A stretch of DNA of 37,421 nt from Syntrophales bacterium (lineage in GTDB: Bacteria; Desulfobacterota; Syntrophia; Syntrophales; UBA8958), in the NCBI GenBank assembly GCA_023231165.1, contig JALNVY010000003.1:1-37421 (forward strand), read 5' to 3'. Made by a program: the position numbers and the translations under genes. Numbering within the stretch: the first letter of the stretch is position 1; each line of letters begins with the position of its first letter. The notes under the pieces are model-generated. The model saw only the letters and a program-made list of their open reading frames with translations, had not been told where the DNA came from and searched no databases. Of this stretch, positions 16,768 to 24,734 are shown piece by piece.

Positions 16768-18905
16768 TTGACCCTCTTGATCACCTTGCCGTGACAATGG
16801 GGATGGTACGGCGGCAGCAGCCCGCTGGAGACAATGCTGCCCAGGTTTGCCAACGTCGGCGGTATTTTTTTAAGGTCGGCGCTGTACTCTTCCGCGCTCA
16901 TAGCCGTCTGTTCCGTCATTTTTTGGTAAGCGACCGGGACGCTGATGACGCGGCCGTTCATGGACGCGCAAAAAGCGCAATCCATCAGCGGTTCGTAGAT
17001 CTCTATTTCGGCGATGCCCGCTTCATGGAATTGTGAAACGCTTGCACAGTTTCGAATCCGTTGGACGGACGTATCTACGATACGCTGAAGCTGCCAGTCT
17101 TCCACTTCGGCAAGCTTTTGGCTGAAGAGATCCCGGAAAGCCTGCGTATCTTCCGGTGTGCCCCGTCCGAAGATTCCGGCGCCCTGGCCGAGATATTGCT
17201 CCTTTAAAAAATCTTTCACGACAGCCTGGGCGTCGGAATTTTTGAAATATGAGGAGATGTAAAAATTATCGAGCTTTGCCAGAAAGTTTATGGCGCGTGT
17301 ATCCGGCCCTCCCAAAACAAGGCCGATCCCTGGAGCGGCACGATATGCCTGGTAGATCTCATTGACCATTCCGCTGACGGCCGTTTTGTCGAGAGTGGCA
17401 AAAGAGGCGCCGAGCATCCCTTCGATCTTCGTGATAAACTGATCCTGCGGCGGCGGCGATGAAAGCGATCGCAGCCACCCCTCGATGTCGTCAAGGGCTG
17501 ACGCCCTGACGTTCTGCAGGGAAGGGCCGAGGCGTTCCATGTAGCGCGCCACCCAGTCCGTCTCGCCATCGGCGCCGGCATTGACCATTACGACCAGGCG
17601 CTTATTCGCGACGACCGAGGTCGGGGACGGATTTGGATCTGTCCCCGTTGGAAACATCTGCGCGGACCGCAGGGTCTTTTCTCCCGGTTTTGCCCGAGGA
17701 ATCCCGAAGCGTTCATTCACGTGTGTCTCCGGTATGCCCTCAAAATTGGCATCTTTGACAAGGACCCCATAGATCCTGGCAATCTTTTCAAGATCTCCTT
17801 CATCCTCATAATGAAACTTCAATATCGGGACGCCTTTATCAGGGCCGAAATTGAAGGCGACCCAGGGCTTCAGGAGCTGGAACTTATATGTTTTCGTGAG
17901 TGCCTTCGCATCGTCAGCCTTGAGATCCTGGCGAACCAGTTTAGCCTGGTCCTCGCCGCCCAGCTTTCCCGGCGTACTGTCGGAGCTGCCCGTATGCCCC
18001 AGCACTCCTTTGGACATGGCCTTATCGCAAAACTCGGCCAGGGCGGAATATACACCGGCATCGCCCCGGCGCGTCGACTCGAGTAATTCGATGATCGTAT
18101 TGTCCGAGATCACGGCGGCGGCATCAACGCCCAGGTTGAAGACGGCTCGTTTGAGGGCTTCTTTTTCTTCCGCACCCGCGCCCGGTTTATACTTCCCCAC
18201 CCGCATGGGCACAGAGAACAGTTCGTTGAAAATCACCCAGTTTTTGATGTCGTAATTCTTGAACAGGTACATAAAAGAGCATGGCCTCAGCAATCCGCCG
18301 CGTGCCGTTGCCCCGGATCTGGCTCGGTACTTGTGAACGATGAACTTGTTGGGCAGCAACTCCTCACCCCAGGTCGGGCTGGCGTCCGTGAGAAGGCGGG
18401 GATGTTCCAAAAGCACTGTGGCAGTGTTGAAGGTAAAACGCCTTTGATGGATCCACTTTATCTCTTTAGCCCATACCTGCCCTTCAGACATGTCCCAGAG
18501 GATCTCTTGGGCATTGAAGCCCTTACCGACGGCATCCATCGTATCCTTGAGAGCGTCTTCCAAGTTTTCTACATATTCGAGCATCTCCTTGGCGGCAGCG
18601 GCGATCATCTTATCCTCCGCCGAATCGGATGCCGGGAGCATCTCCCAGTCCAGACCCGTTACGGCCAGTTTCCGTGTTTGCAGAATCCCGCCCAGGTGTA
18701 GATCCTTCTCTTCCATCTCCTCGAACAGTTCCGCCTGGCGAGTCACGTCGCCCTGGTCGGCTTCCTTGAAGATCGTCGCAAGTCTCTGCGGTGTGAGCCC
18801 CTGGGATGGGTATGATGCATACCGGTCCCGGATAGACTGGACAGCCACTTCCTCCAGGATCGGCTTGTTGGATTTTATTTCCCTGCCAAACTGGTCTAGC
18901 AGCAT
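16764..18905 (-). CDS. Portal protein fused to MuF-type minor head protein
   Basis: The portal is the ring through which DNA enters and leaves the head. The first ~450 residues match Mu gp29 (DUF935): LHLGGILQTRKLAVTGLDWEM, WIHQRRFTF, and FNELFSVPMRVGKY. The last ~240 resemble Mu gp30/SPP1 gp7 (MuF), with C643-x2-C646 and a terminal YHPHCHGKV motif (700-707). In Mu these are two genes; here one 713-codon frame carries both with no stop or internal start evident. GGGGAA precedes the ATG. Either a true fusion or a polyprotein processed during head assembly. Confidence 0.9.
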   Translation of the reverse strand: MLLDQFGREIKSNKPILEEVAVQSIRDRYASYPSQGLTPQRLATIFKEADQGDVTRQAELFEEMEEKDLHLGGILQTRKLAVTGLDWEMLPASDSAEDKMIAAAAKEMLEYVENLEDALKDTMDAVGKGFNAQEILWDMSEGQVWAKEIKWIHQRRFTFNTATVLLEHPRLLTDASPTWGEELLPNKFIVHKYRARSGATARGGLLRPCSFMYLFKNYDIKNWVIFNELFSVPMRVGKYKPGAGAEEKEALKRAVFNLGVDAAAVISDNTIIELLESTRRGDAGVYSALAEFCDKAMSKGVLGHTGSSDSTPGKLGGEDQAKLVRQDLKADDAKALTKTYKFQLLKPWVAFNFGPDKGVPILKFHYEDEGDLEKIARIYGVLVKDANFEGIPETHVNERFGIPRAKPGEKTLRSAQMFPTGTDPNPSPTSVVANKRLVVMVNAGADGETDWVARYMERLGPSLQNVRASALDDIEGWLRSLSSPPPQDQFITKIEGMLGASFATLDKTAVSGMVNEIYQAYRAAPGIGLVLGGPDTRAINFLAKLDNFYISSYFKNSDAQAVVKDFLKEQYLGQGAGIFGRGTPEDTQAFRDLFSQKLAEVEDWQLQRIVDTSVQRIRNCASVSQFHEAGIAEIEIYEPLMDCAFCASMNGRVISVPVAYQKMTEQTAMSAEEYSADLKKIPPTLANLGSIVSSGLLPPYHPHCHGKVIKRVK

Positions 18906-19036
18906 GTCAAATTCCCCTGCTTGGCGCCCGTTGACATAGTTATAAACAGTGTCAACGAAATCCGCGCCTCGTTGTGGCCGGATAGGTCTGCAAATCGATT
19001 CTGGGGCATTTTTATACGGGACGTGTTTTTCATCAT
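18896..19036 (-). CDS. Possible small ORF between terminase and portal
   Basis: A 46-codon frame beginning at an ATG within the terminase stop region and overlapping the portal start by 10 bases. It has two consecutive ATG codons and an AGGGGGG run upstream. The product (MMKNTSRIKMPQNRF...) shows no recognisable domain and its second half coincides with the region before the portal ribosome site. Coupled position is suggestive only; it may be plain leader. Confidence 0.25.
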   Translation of the reverse strand: MMKNTSRIKMPQNRFADLSGHNEARISLTLFITMSTGAKQGNLTCC

Positions 19037-20577
19037 CACCATGCCCCCCTGGTCAGTCCTTTAAAGGATTCTCTATGGCGTACTGTTTCATACTCGACAG
19101 CCATGCCGTATCCTTTTTGTAGACTGCTGACAGACATTTCCGCCGCGTCCGGACCATCGTCATGCACAGTAGGGTTGAAGATGTAGACGAATTGCTCGAT
19201 CAAGATCTTTTGATCACTCTGATTTTTCTCGAACAGTATTTTCCCGTGTTCCCAGAGATACGCGAAGGTACCGACGATTCGGGCAATCTTATTTGTATTG
19301 TGCTGCATGGGAGCCCATGGGAGAAAACGTCCTACATCCTTGGCGTAATTCATGATTGCTTCATGCAGAAAATCTTTGAACATGTTTTCTTCAATGGGGC
19401 ATACTCCCGGATATTGATCGTTTTGCGTATAGGCGGCGGCGAACATTTCACCGACGGTCCGACGCTTGATCCAGGCATGCATACAACGGAAAACCATTGT
19501 CTGGGGGTCCAGACCAAAAGTAACGACGGACCGGAAGTCGCTTCCAGTCGTGGCCGTCCCGGACGGGTCTATTGCGGTTGCAAAAAACAGCTTGCGATTG
19601 ACCACTTCGATCCGCTCGTAATATTTGACCTGCTCTTCCGGAAAAGGGGTATCCTCTGTACCGACCTTGTTGCGCATTTCCTTGTTGAACGTATAAGTGC
19701 CGGTGTCATGCTTCTTTTGCATGAGCCTTTCCATCGGCCACAGTGCGGGCCACAGGGGGCGCTCCTCGGGCGTGCCCTCATCGAGAATGGCGTCATAGAC
19801 TTTGGAGACGTACCGGCGCTGGCCTTCGTCGTCTTCCTCTGCGATCAATTTGGAGATGGCGGAAAGCGGATGGAAGAGGTTGCCGACCATGATGGCGGAG
19901 TAGCCTTTACCCAGAGATCCCAAAACCGCACCGCGTATCCAGTTGATGATTTTCTTTGTGGTCCGGGGATTCTCGACGGTCTCATCATTTTCCATGTCAT
20001 CGAAGATGGCCATGTCCGGACGGAACTGCCGGTAACGGATGCCGCGCACTTTATCTCCACGGCCTCTGGCCATGACCATGACGCCGTTTGACGTTTCGAA
20101 CTCGTCATCACTCCAGTTCTTTGTCTTAAGGTTGCCGAAATCGTGCCTGATGCGCGGGTTCTCTTCCAACTCTAATTTAATCTGGAGGCTGAATGAGGCC
20201 GCCTGCTCATGCGTGTCGGAACACGGCCAAATAAATCGTTTGAGGCGATAGACGATCTTGTGAACCGGATTGCCCAGAGTAAAAAAGGTTGATTTGGCAT
20301 GCTCACGCGGAGCGCCGACCAGGGCGAACTGATCGTTGAACTCGGTAATCTCCTGCCATTCGGAATGAAAATCGCCGAAAGCGACACTGAAATAATGCGG
20401 AAGATAGGTAGCAAAGAAATAGAGCAGGTCTGTCTCCCCGCGCTTCTTGCGTTCGGCCTGCTTTGCGGGCGTGTCGTTTTCAAAGGGAGAAACCGCTTCG
20501 CGAATCCACTTCTTCAGTTCCTCGACCTGTTTGTCGAACTGCCCTTCGGTCAGATTGGGCCGCTTACGCATTGCCAT
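19036..20577 (-). CDS. Terminase large subunit
   Basis: Packages phage DNA using an ATPase and a nuclease. The 513-residue protein has a deviant Walker A, GAPREHAKST (88-97), and Walker B MAIFDDMEND with D193-D194. The C-terminal RNase H-like nuclease has ATAIDPSG and a late HDDGPDA motif with the metal-binding aspartates. GRGDKVRGIRY in between is the common arginine/adenine motif region. This is the Mu gp28 slot. It overlaps the small terminase gene by 14 bases. Mu-type headful packaging from integrated copies is expected. Confidence 0.93.
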   Translation of the reverse strand: MAMRKRPNLTEGQFDKQVEELKKWIREAVSPFENDTPAKQAERKKRGETDLLYFFATYLPHYFSVAFGDFHSEWQEITEFNDQFALVGAPREHAKSTFFTLGNPVHKIVYRLKRFIWPCSDTHEQAASFSLQIKLELEENPRIRHDFGNLKTKNWSDDEFETSNGVMVMARGRGDKVRGIRYRQFRPDMAIFDDMENDETVENPRTTKKIINWIRGAVLGSLGKGYSAIMVGNLFHPLSAISKLIAEEDDEGQRRYVSKVYDAILDEGTPEERPLWPALWPMERLMQKKHDTGTYTFNKEMRNKVGTEDTPFPEEQVKYYERIEVVNRKLFFATAIDPSGTATTGSDFRSVVTFGLDPQTMVFRCMHAWIKRRTVGEMFAAAYTQNDQYPGVCPIEENMFKDFLHEAIMNYAKDVGRFLPWAPMQHNTNKIARIVGTFAYLWEHGKILFEKNQSDQKILIEQFVYIFNPTVHDDGPDAAEMSVSSLQKGYGMAVEYETVRHRESFKGLTRGAW

Positions 20578-21061
20578 TATTCATGCACTCCGTTTTAAAC
20601 TGCATCGTCATGGCATCAAAATCCGCCGCCAATACCTTGAGCCCCTCCGGATCGTTTTCCCGCAGCCAGGCAACCATCCATTGCAGGTTTTCTAAAAAGA
20701 CTTTAGCTTTGTCGTATCCGGCCCCTTGGGAATCCTGCGCCCGGAACTTCACGACCAGGGCGCCCAGCTTGGACAAATTGTCCAGGGTGCCTCCCTCAAT
20801 GGCTCCAGCCTCCCGTTCCTCGGCAAATGTCAATTCGCGCTCCAGTAGCGCTTCCATTCGAAGGCCAAACGTCGCTTTGCGCGCTCGGGCCTTGTCCCAT
20901 TCGTCAAACTCATCGGACGGCTTTTTCGTCTGCCCTTTCCAGACCGAGAGGGTTTGGCGAGACACGCCCAGGGCGATCTCTATGGCGGTCAGCGATTGTC
21001 CATCGATGAACATCTGCCGGGCCACGAGCTCCAATTGAGGGCGAGCGCCTTTTTCGGCCAT
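20564..21061 (-). CDS. Terminase small subunit, Mu gp27-like (DUF1804)
   Basis: Recognises phage DNA and recruits the large subunit. The 165-residue protein begins with a helix-turn-helix, ARQMFIDGQSLTAIEIALGVSRQTLSVW (about 13-40), followed by WKGQTKKPSDEFDEWDKARA and a long helical C-terminus. I start at 21061, where ATG overlaps the previous stop as TAATG with GAGGAG upstream. A longer frame to 21121 lies inside the upstream gene. Confidence 0.86.
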   Translation of the reverse strand: MAEKGARPQLELVARQMFIDGQSLTAIEIALGVSRQTLSVWKGQTKKPSDEFDEWDKARARKATFGLRMEALLERELTFAEEREAGAIEGGTLDNLSKLGALVVKFRAQDSQGAGYDKAKVFLENLQWMVAWLRENDPEGLKVLAADFDAMTMQFKTECMNNGNA

Positions 21062-21306
21062 TACTTCAGCTCCTCTTCCAGCCTGGATATCTCGGACATG
21101 GCAACTGCCAGTTCCCCCCATTTGGCCTTAAGCTCATCAAACTGAGTATCGACATCGCCGATCGGCAAATCCTCGGGACGTTTCAGGCTGCAATCGAGGT
21201 TGATGCAGATCAGCCGGGCCAGGGCCTCAATTTCGCCGCGCAGACGCTTGGCGGTGTATTCCAGATTCGTCAGCCTTACCCGCCGCATTTCGTTCTGTAG
21301 GCTCAT
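21061..21306 (-). CDS. Small helical protein, Mu gp26-like
   Basis: An 81-residue, entirely helical protein (coiled-coil pattern with EMRRVRLTNLEYTAKRLRGEIEAL and a final SEISRLEEEL). Two cysteines (ICINLDC) lie in the middle. ATG at 21306 overlaps the upstream stop as ATGA, with AAGGATG before it. In Mu-like phages a small helical gene sits in this place between lysis and terminase genes; its role is unknown. Confidence 0.65.
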   Translation of the reverse strand: MSLQNEMRRVRLTNLEYTAKRLRGEIEALARLICINLDCSLKRPEDLPIGDVDTQFDELKAKWGELAVAMSEISRLEEELK

Positions 21307-21653
21307 TGTCCATCCTTTTGACGTTTCATTGAGATCATATTGGCATTGATCAATTGATGGCATGGGGCCTTGGTCCGCAGGAATGTCGTTAATTCCGTGG
21401 TGGCCGCCGTGCTTAGCCTGATCGTGTCCACATGTTCACCCGCCATCTTCTGATAACTCTCGACCAGCTTGACATTTGATTCGTACATCTCGACCACGGC
21501 CTGATGGCGCTTTTCCATGGACCGTGACAGCAGCCACATGACAATCCACGGGCCGAATATGACGGCAGCCAGGACAGAGCCCAGGGGCCAAGTGCCTATC
21601 TTCGAGACAATGGCCGCGATGGCCGTGAGTGCCGCAATCTGTTCAGGTGTCAT
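21303..21653 (-). CDS. Membrane protein, lysis-region, Mu gp25-like
   Basis: A 116-residue protein with one strong membrane segment (about 22-42, LGSVLAAVIFGPWIVMWLL) followed by a long helical tail of EMYESNVKLVESYQK type. The topology (short N-terminus, one helix, long helical soluble part) is like an inner-membrane spanin or a second holin. No lipobox partner is visible beside it. Its place between holin and terminase fits a lysis accessory role. Confidence 0.6.
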   Translation of the reverse strand: MTPEQIAALTAIAAIVSKIGTWPLGSVLAAVIFGPWIVMWLLSRSMEKRHQAVVEMYESNVKLVESYQKMAGEHVDTIRLSTAATTELTTFLRTKAPCHQLINANMISMKRQKDGQ

Positions 21654-21656
21654 TAG

Positions 21657-22217
21657 TTAGCCTTTTATCGCCGGGGCCTTGGCAAGGAGATCCGTCTTTT
21701 GGGCGCTGCCCTTCGAGGAGCCGAAGAAATACTGAAGCACCTGGCCGAATCCAGTGGATAACGCACCAAAAAGCATAAAAATAACGCCGTTCTGATCGGG
21801 AGGAACGGGGATCTTGAGAAGGAAGGCCAGCAAAGCGAAAAACCCGACTACAATCGTCCATGCGAGAACGTACAGATTGACATCCCGGTTGCCTGTGGCT
21901 TTCTCACTCTCCACTTGTCGCGTCCTGGCGCTTTGCGTGTCAGCAAGCAGCGCTTTCATCTCATCGATGTCCTGATCCCGTTGCCGGAGTTTGAATTCAT
22001 TCTCCGCAACCATGATCTTCAAGGAGGCGTCGTTATCCGCTGCAATGGCGGTTTTTAACTCTTCAGGAGACGGGTTTTCACCCAAGCCAAAGGCTTTTCC
22101 CAGTACCGCGATACCGGCGCCAATGCCCGCACTGACGCCGCCCGTCACTGGTGCCAGCAAGCCGCCCAGGGCGGGGGCCATCGTCACGATCGAATTGCCG
22201 ATGTCTTTCCATTCCAT
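21657..22217 (-). CDS. Holin, 3TM family type
   Basis: Makes the membrane hole that frees the endolysin. The 186-residue protein has an N-terminal Ala/Gly-rich amphipathic segment (ALGGLLAPVTGGVSAGIGAGIAV), a coiled part (60-105) and two clear membrane helices near the C-terminus (VNLYVLAWTIVVGFFALLAF and VIFMLFGALSTGFGQVL). The combination fits the 3TM_holin family in Mu-like phages. AAAGGAGG precedes the start. It follows the endolysin gene by 148 bases, a gap holding a hairpin. Confidence 0.78.
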   Translation of the reverse strand: MEWKDIGNSIVTMAPALGGLLAPVTGGVSAGIGAGIAVLGKAFGLGENPSPEELKTAIAADNDASLKIMVAENEFKLRQRDQDIDEMKALLADTQSARTRQVESEKATGNRDVNLYVLAWTIVVGFFALLAFLLKIPVPPDQNGVIFMLFGALSTGFGQVLQYFFGSSKGSAQKTDLLAKAPAIKG

Positions 22218-22260
22218 GCTTCATGCCTCCTTTTCAGCTTTGCGGTGCCGTTTCAATTGT

Positions 22261-22286
22261 GGCTCCAGGCCCTATTGCCTGGAGCC
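22261..22286 (+). other. Perfect hairpin in holin-endolysin gap
   Basis: GGCTCCAGGC (22261-22270) and GCCTGGAGCC (22277-22286) form a 10-bp perfect stem around a 6-nt loop. On the plus strand GTTTTG follows, so it is a weak terminator candidate in that direction and a bare hairpin on the minus strand. It lies between endolysin and holin in an otherwise gene-free 148 bases and could control the lysis-gene message. Confidence 0.6.
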
Positions 22287-22365
22287 GTTTTGTGGGTTGA
22301 GCGTGTTACTGCGTGGCCCCTCCCGGCGTCTCAATACGGAACAGGCGGGGCGCTCCCTAAGATTT

Positions 22366-22857
22366 TTAGATTTCAAAATGGGGATAATCCGGCCGTGGCT
22401 TCCCCTTGGCATTTTTGAACCGACCGCCCCAAATAAGGCCGATGCTTTCACCGATCAATCCGGCTTCGGTGTAATCGGGTATCTCGTTTTGATTCACGTT
22501 TACCTTCATATCCCAGATCGGTTTTCCCTGAAGAATAATGGCGATATCAAAGGCACGGGCCTGATCGTTTTTGGGGTCCATGTCATCAAGATCGATGAGA
22601 TGTTTGGATTGGAGTGTCCAGGTTACGGAGACGAGATTTTCTTTCGCGTTAATTGGCGGCATGCCTGCCAGGCGGCGCAGTCCGTTGACATAATTTAATG
22701 GATGCCGACCTTGGGCATAGAGGGCAAACTGTTCCTTGATCAGGCGGGCCGTGCAGGTAACGATAAAGGGGATATTTGCCGCCTTCATTTTCACGCTGAA
22801 CAGGGTTGCCTTTTCACGGAGTTCGGGAACCAGATCCTTGATGTCTCGACTTGCCAT
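22366..22857 (-). CDS. Endolysin, M15 peptidoglycan L-Ala-D-Glu peptidase type
   Basis: Cuts cell-wall peptides at lysis. The 163-residue protein shows a split M15 motif: S84-K-H86, then ARAFD with D104, and the last ligand in PDYPHFE (H160). Between H86 and D104 are 17 residues instead of the usual 6, an inserted loop (LIDLDDMDPKND). FIVTCTARLIKEQFALYAQG is the conserved substrate-side helix. I start at 22857, since AGGAAAGG precedes that ATG and not the ATG five codons earlier. It opens the late block. Confidence 0.85.
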   Translation of the reverse strand: MASRDIKDLVPELREKATLFSVKMKAANIPFIVTCTARLIKEQFALYAQGRHPLNYVNGLRRLAGMPPINAKENLVSVTWTLQSKHLIDLDDMDPKNDQARAFDIAIILQGKPIWDMKVNVNQNEIPDYTEAGLIGESIGLIWGGRFKNAKGKPRPDYPHFEI

Positions 22858-22880
22858 AGCCTTTCCTTTCATAAGTGGGG

Positions 22881-22943
22881 CCTGTCGGTTCGAGTGGGGA
22901 AGGGCTCCAGCCCGGGCTCTTCCACCACTCGAATCCGAACAGG
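22881..22943 (-). other. Long imperfect inverted repeat in late leader
   Basis: The arms at 22881-22897 and 22925-22943 read CCTGT, CGG and TTCGAGTGG in both directions with two 1-base bulges. The inner part contains the palindrome AGCCCGGGCT (22909-22918) and a repeated GGGCTC. As RNA it would form a hairpin of more than 20 base pairs in the 5' leader just upstream of the endolysin. There is no U tract, so a terminator is unlikely. An activator-binding or translation-control site for the late message is possible. Confidence 0.65.
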
Positions 22944-23012
22944 CTATTTGTGGAGGTATGCGCGGGAAAGGTTATGGCAGATTACGAAAGGGACGTCTTT
23001 TGCGGTGTGCAC

Positions 23013-23047
23013 AAAAAAGCCCCTTCAGGAGATGAAGGGGCTTTTTT
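23013..23047. terminator. Bidirectional Rho-independent terminator
   Basis: AAAAAAGCCCCTTCA and TGAAGGGGCTTTTTT form a 15-bp perfect stem around GGAGA. The A and T runs at the two edges make it work as a terminator in both directions. It lies 40 bases downstream of the Mor-type gene, closing the early block, and just upstream of the late leader. Late transcription must therefore start between here and 22857, or be antiterminated. Confidence 0.92.
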
Positions 23048-23087
23048 AGGATTATGAATTGGCTTATTGCCTTATCAGCGAAAAAAG

Positions 23088-23414
23088 TCAAGCATCATCG
23101 AATAGGGACTGCTGTTTCGATTCTTCCTTGCGGGCGGCAATGATATCGTAAATCTCGCGTATGGACAGGCCCGTTTCCAAGGCAATACGGCGATGGTTAA
23201 AAGGTTTTCCCGGACAGGACTGGGCGTAGCGATCGAGAATGTATTGGACCTTGGCGGGTTTGAACAGTTTGTCCGGGCTCAGAAGGTAAATGTAGATGCT
23301 CGGTAGAGTATGCGCCAGTTTGATGGTATTCTCCAGACCGATCGCACCAACTATGAGTTGATAATCTTCAGGAAGATTTTCTGTTTTGATATAATCACGC
23401 CAAGTCTCCGACAT
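23088..23414 (-). CDS. mor: Mor-type transcription activator
   Basis: In Mu, Mor and C activate middle and late promoters by binding DNA as dimers and touching RNA polymerase. The 108-residue protein has the family pattern: the N-terminal dimer domain (WRDYIKTENLPEDYQLIVGAIGLENTIKLA) and a C-terminal helix-turn-helix (NHRRIALETGLSIREIYDII, about 77-96). I start at 23414 with GGGGG upstream; a longer frame to 23501 lies inside the GemA gene. As the only Mor/C-type gene seen, it may alone switch on the late genes across the terminator. Confidence 0.88.
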   Translation of the reverse strand: MSETWRDYIKTENLPEDYQLIVGAIGLENTIKLAHTLPSIYIYLLSPDKLFKPAKVQYILDRYAQSCPGKPFNHRRIALETGLSIREIYDIIAARKEESKQQSLFDDA

Positions 23415-23415
23415 T

Positions 23416-23910
23416 TTATGCCCCCTGAATCTGATGGTCAAGCAGACCCTTGAGCCCCTCGATGGTATCATTCGCCTGTTGTGCCGTTTTGATCCGGTCA
23501 ATCTTCATATATTTCCGCCGCCACAGTTCGTATCCGTTCTCAACTTTCCAGGCGATTTTTTTTACCAGGATATCGATCATATCCAGTTGGTCCCTCGACG
23601 GCATGCGAATCACGTTAGGCGGATTCTGCCGGGCACGTTTACGGTCATTTGCCGGTTGCCAGCGGGCGCGCCTGGCCGCACCACTGGTACGGATATAGTT
23701 GGATTGAATCTTGAAACCCAAGGTCTTAACAAAGTAATTTATGACCCCATCCGCTTCGAAGTACGTCAGATCTGCGCTGGACGACTTCTTGCCTTTAGTA
23801 TGCGCCTCAATAATCTCCTCATAGTTCTCTTTCGATAGACCGCATTGGGCCTTTGCTATATGGATCAATTGCACCTGTTTTGGTTCTATCATCTTGACTG
23901 CTGGTCTCAT
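23416..23910 (-). CDS. gemA: GemA-like protein (Mu gp16, DUF1018)
   Basis: Mu GemA modulates host gene expression and DNA supercoiling-related functions; its exact target is not settled. The 164-residue protein has the family start LIHIAKAQCGLSKENYEEII, then SSADLTYFEADGVINYF, and a later region of MPSRDQLDMIDILVKKIAWK. ATG at 23910 lies one base after the upstream stop with GGAGG before it. A frame to 24075 overlaps the upstream gene and is Arg/Pro-rich, so I reject it. Confidence 0.85.
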   Translation of the reverse strand: MRPAVKMIEPKQVQLIHIAKAQCGLSKENYEEIIEAHTKGKKSSSADLTYFEADGVINYFVKTLGFKIQSNYIRTSGAARRARWQPANDRKRARQNPPNVIRMPSRDQLDMIDILVKKIAWKVENGYELWRRKYMKIDRIKTAQQANDTIEGLKGLLDHQIQGA

Positions 23911-23911
23911 C

Positions 23912-24415
23912 TTACGATTGCCTCCACTTTTTCTTGAGCTCGGCAATGGCCTGAAGGGACGTGTCGGACATTGGTTCGGGATTGTCCTCTCTCTCCTGAT
24001 GCCGTCTCTGGCGGGAGGCTTCCCGGTCTGATTCCATCTTGGCTGCCAATTCCGCCGCCGTCTCCCAGGCCACATGCCGCAGGTAGTTATGGTTTTTCAG
24101 TCCCTTCGGTCCACTGGCGATAGTGGCCTCCATCGCTTTGCCCCAGATCTCCGGTGTACAGGGCCGCGTCTCGCCACCTTGCCAGTGAACGGTTCCCGTT
24201 TCGACCAGATCCTTCAGGCTCCGGGCAATCACCAGAGCGCGCCGCCAGGGGAGGGCCTTCGTCCCCTGGCGGAACAATCCCAGGTACGCGAGCATCTGGC
24301 GCAGGACCGGAGAGGGCAACTGCACCAGGGCGTCGAAGAAATACCGAATGGCCGAATCGTTCACCCATGCCTCCGCGCTGGCCACGGCCCCGCAACTTGG
24401 ACAAACCAGCCGCAT
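23912..24415 (-). CDS. Small phage protein with N-terminal zinc-type CxxC
   Basis: A 167-residue protein. It begins with MRLVCPSCGAVASAEAW, where C5-x2-C8 could be half of a metal knuckle. The middle is helical (FFDALVQLPSPVLRQMLAYLGLFRQ), and the end is Arg/Glu-rich. It resembles a conserved early protein of Mu-like phages next to GemA, function unknown. ATG overlaps the upstream stop as TGATG with GTGGAGG upstream. Confidence 0.65.
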   Translation of the reverse strand: MRLVCPSCGAVASAEAWVNDSAIRYFFDALVQLPSPVLRQMLAYLGLFRQGTKALPWRRALVIARSLKDLVETGTVHWQGGETRPCTPEIWGKAMEATIASGPKGLKNHNYLRHVAWETAAELAAKMESDREASRQRRHQEREDNPEPMSDTSLQAIAELKKKWRQS

Positions 24416-24705
24416 CAGGTTGCCTCCACTCCATGTAAACACCGATGTATTTCACCGCCTACGGTATCAGGAATGCGGCTTTCTATTTTCCGTTGATATT
24501 GCTCAACTCGACCAATCAGTAGCTCGATGCTTTGGACATGTTCCTGATTAGTGCCGATCCTGATACATTCTGCCTTGTATGCTTTAAGCGCGGCTGGAAC
24601 AGCCCTATCTTTGGCGCAAAGCAGCAAGGAATTCTGTTCTGTGTAGAAATGCCCGTTAACCGGGTTTACCGCTAAAATTTCAAACTTTCTGTCTATTATT
24701 TCCAT
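24415..24705 (-). CDS. Small hypothetical early protein
   Basis: A 96-residue protein (MEIIDRKFEILAVNPVNGHFYT...). A helical middle (AALKAYKAECIRIGTNQEHVQSIELLIG) is followed by a basic segment. No family recognised. I start at 24705 because GGAGG lies directly upstream; a frame starting at 24717 uses that very site as coding sequence. Confidence 0.6.
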   Translation of the reverse strand: MEIIDRKFEILAVNPVNGHFYTEQNSLLLCAKDRAVPAALKAYKAECIRIGTNQEHVQSIELLIGRVEQYQRKIESRIPDTVGGEIHRCLHGVEAT

Positions 24706-24734
24706 TATGCCCTCCATTGATGTCTATTTTGCCC

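Noticed and set aside
19162..20091. Plus-strand open frame of about 300 codons opposite the terminase
   Set aside because: Mirror of the large terminase codon pattern; no ribosome site and no domain.
22881..22943. tRNA-like look (GGTTCGA / CGAATCC elements)
   Set aside because: The arms form one long hairpin and not a cloverleaf; no proper acceptor stem or anticodon arm.
22944..23012. Mu C-type late promoter (ATAACC present on minus strand)
   Set aside because: Only a half motif is present; no matching TTAT half at the known distance.
23416..24075. N-terminal extension of the GemA-like gene upstream of 23910
   Set aside because: The added stretch is Arg/Pro-rich, overlaps the upstream gene, and lacks a ribosome site; the GGAGG belongs to 23910.
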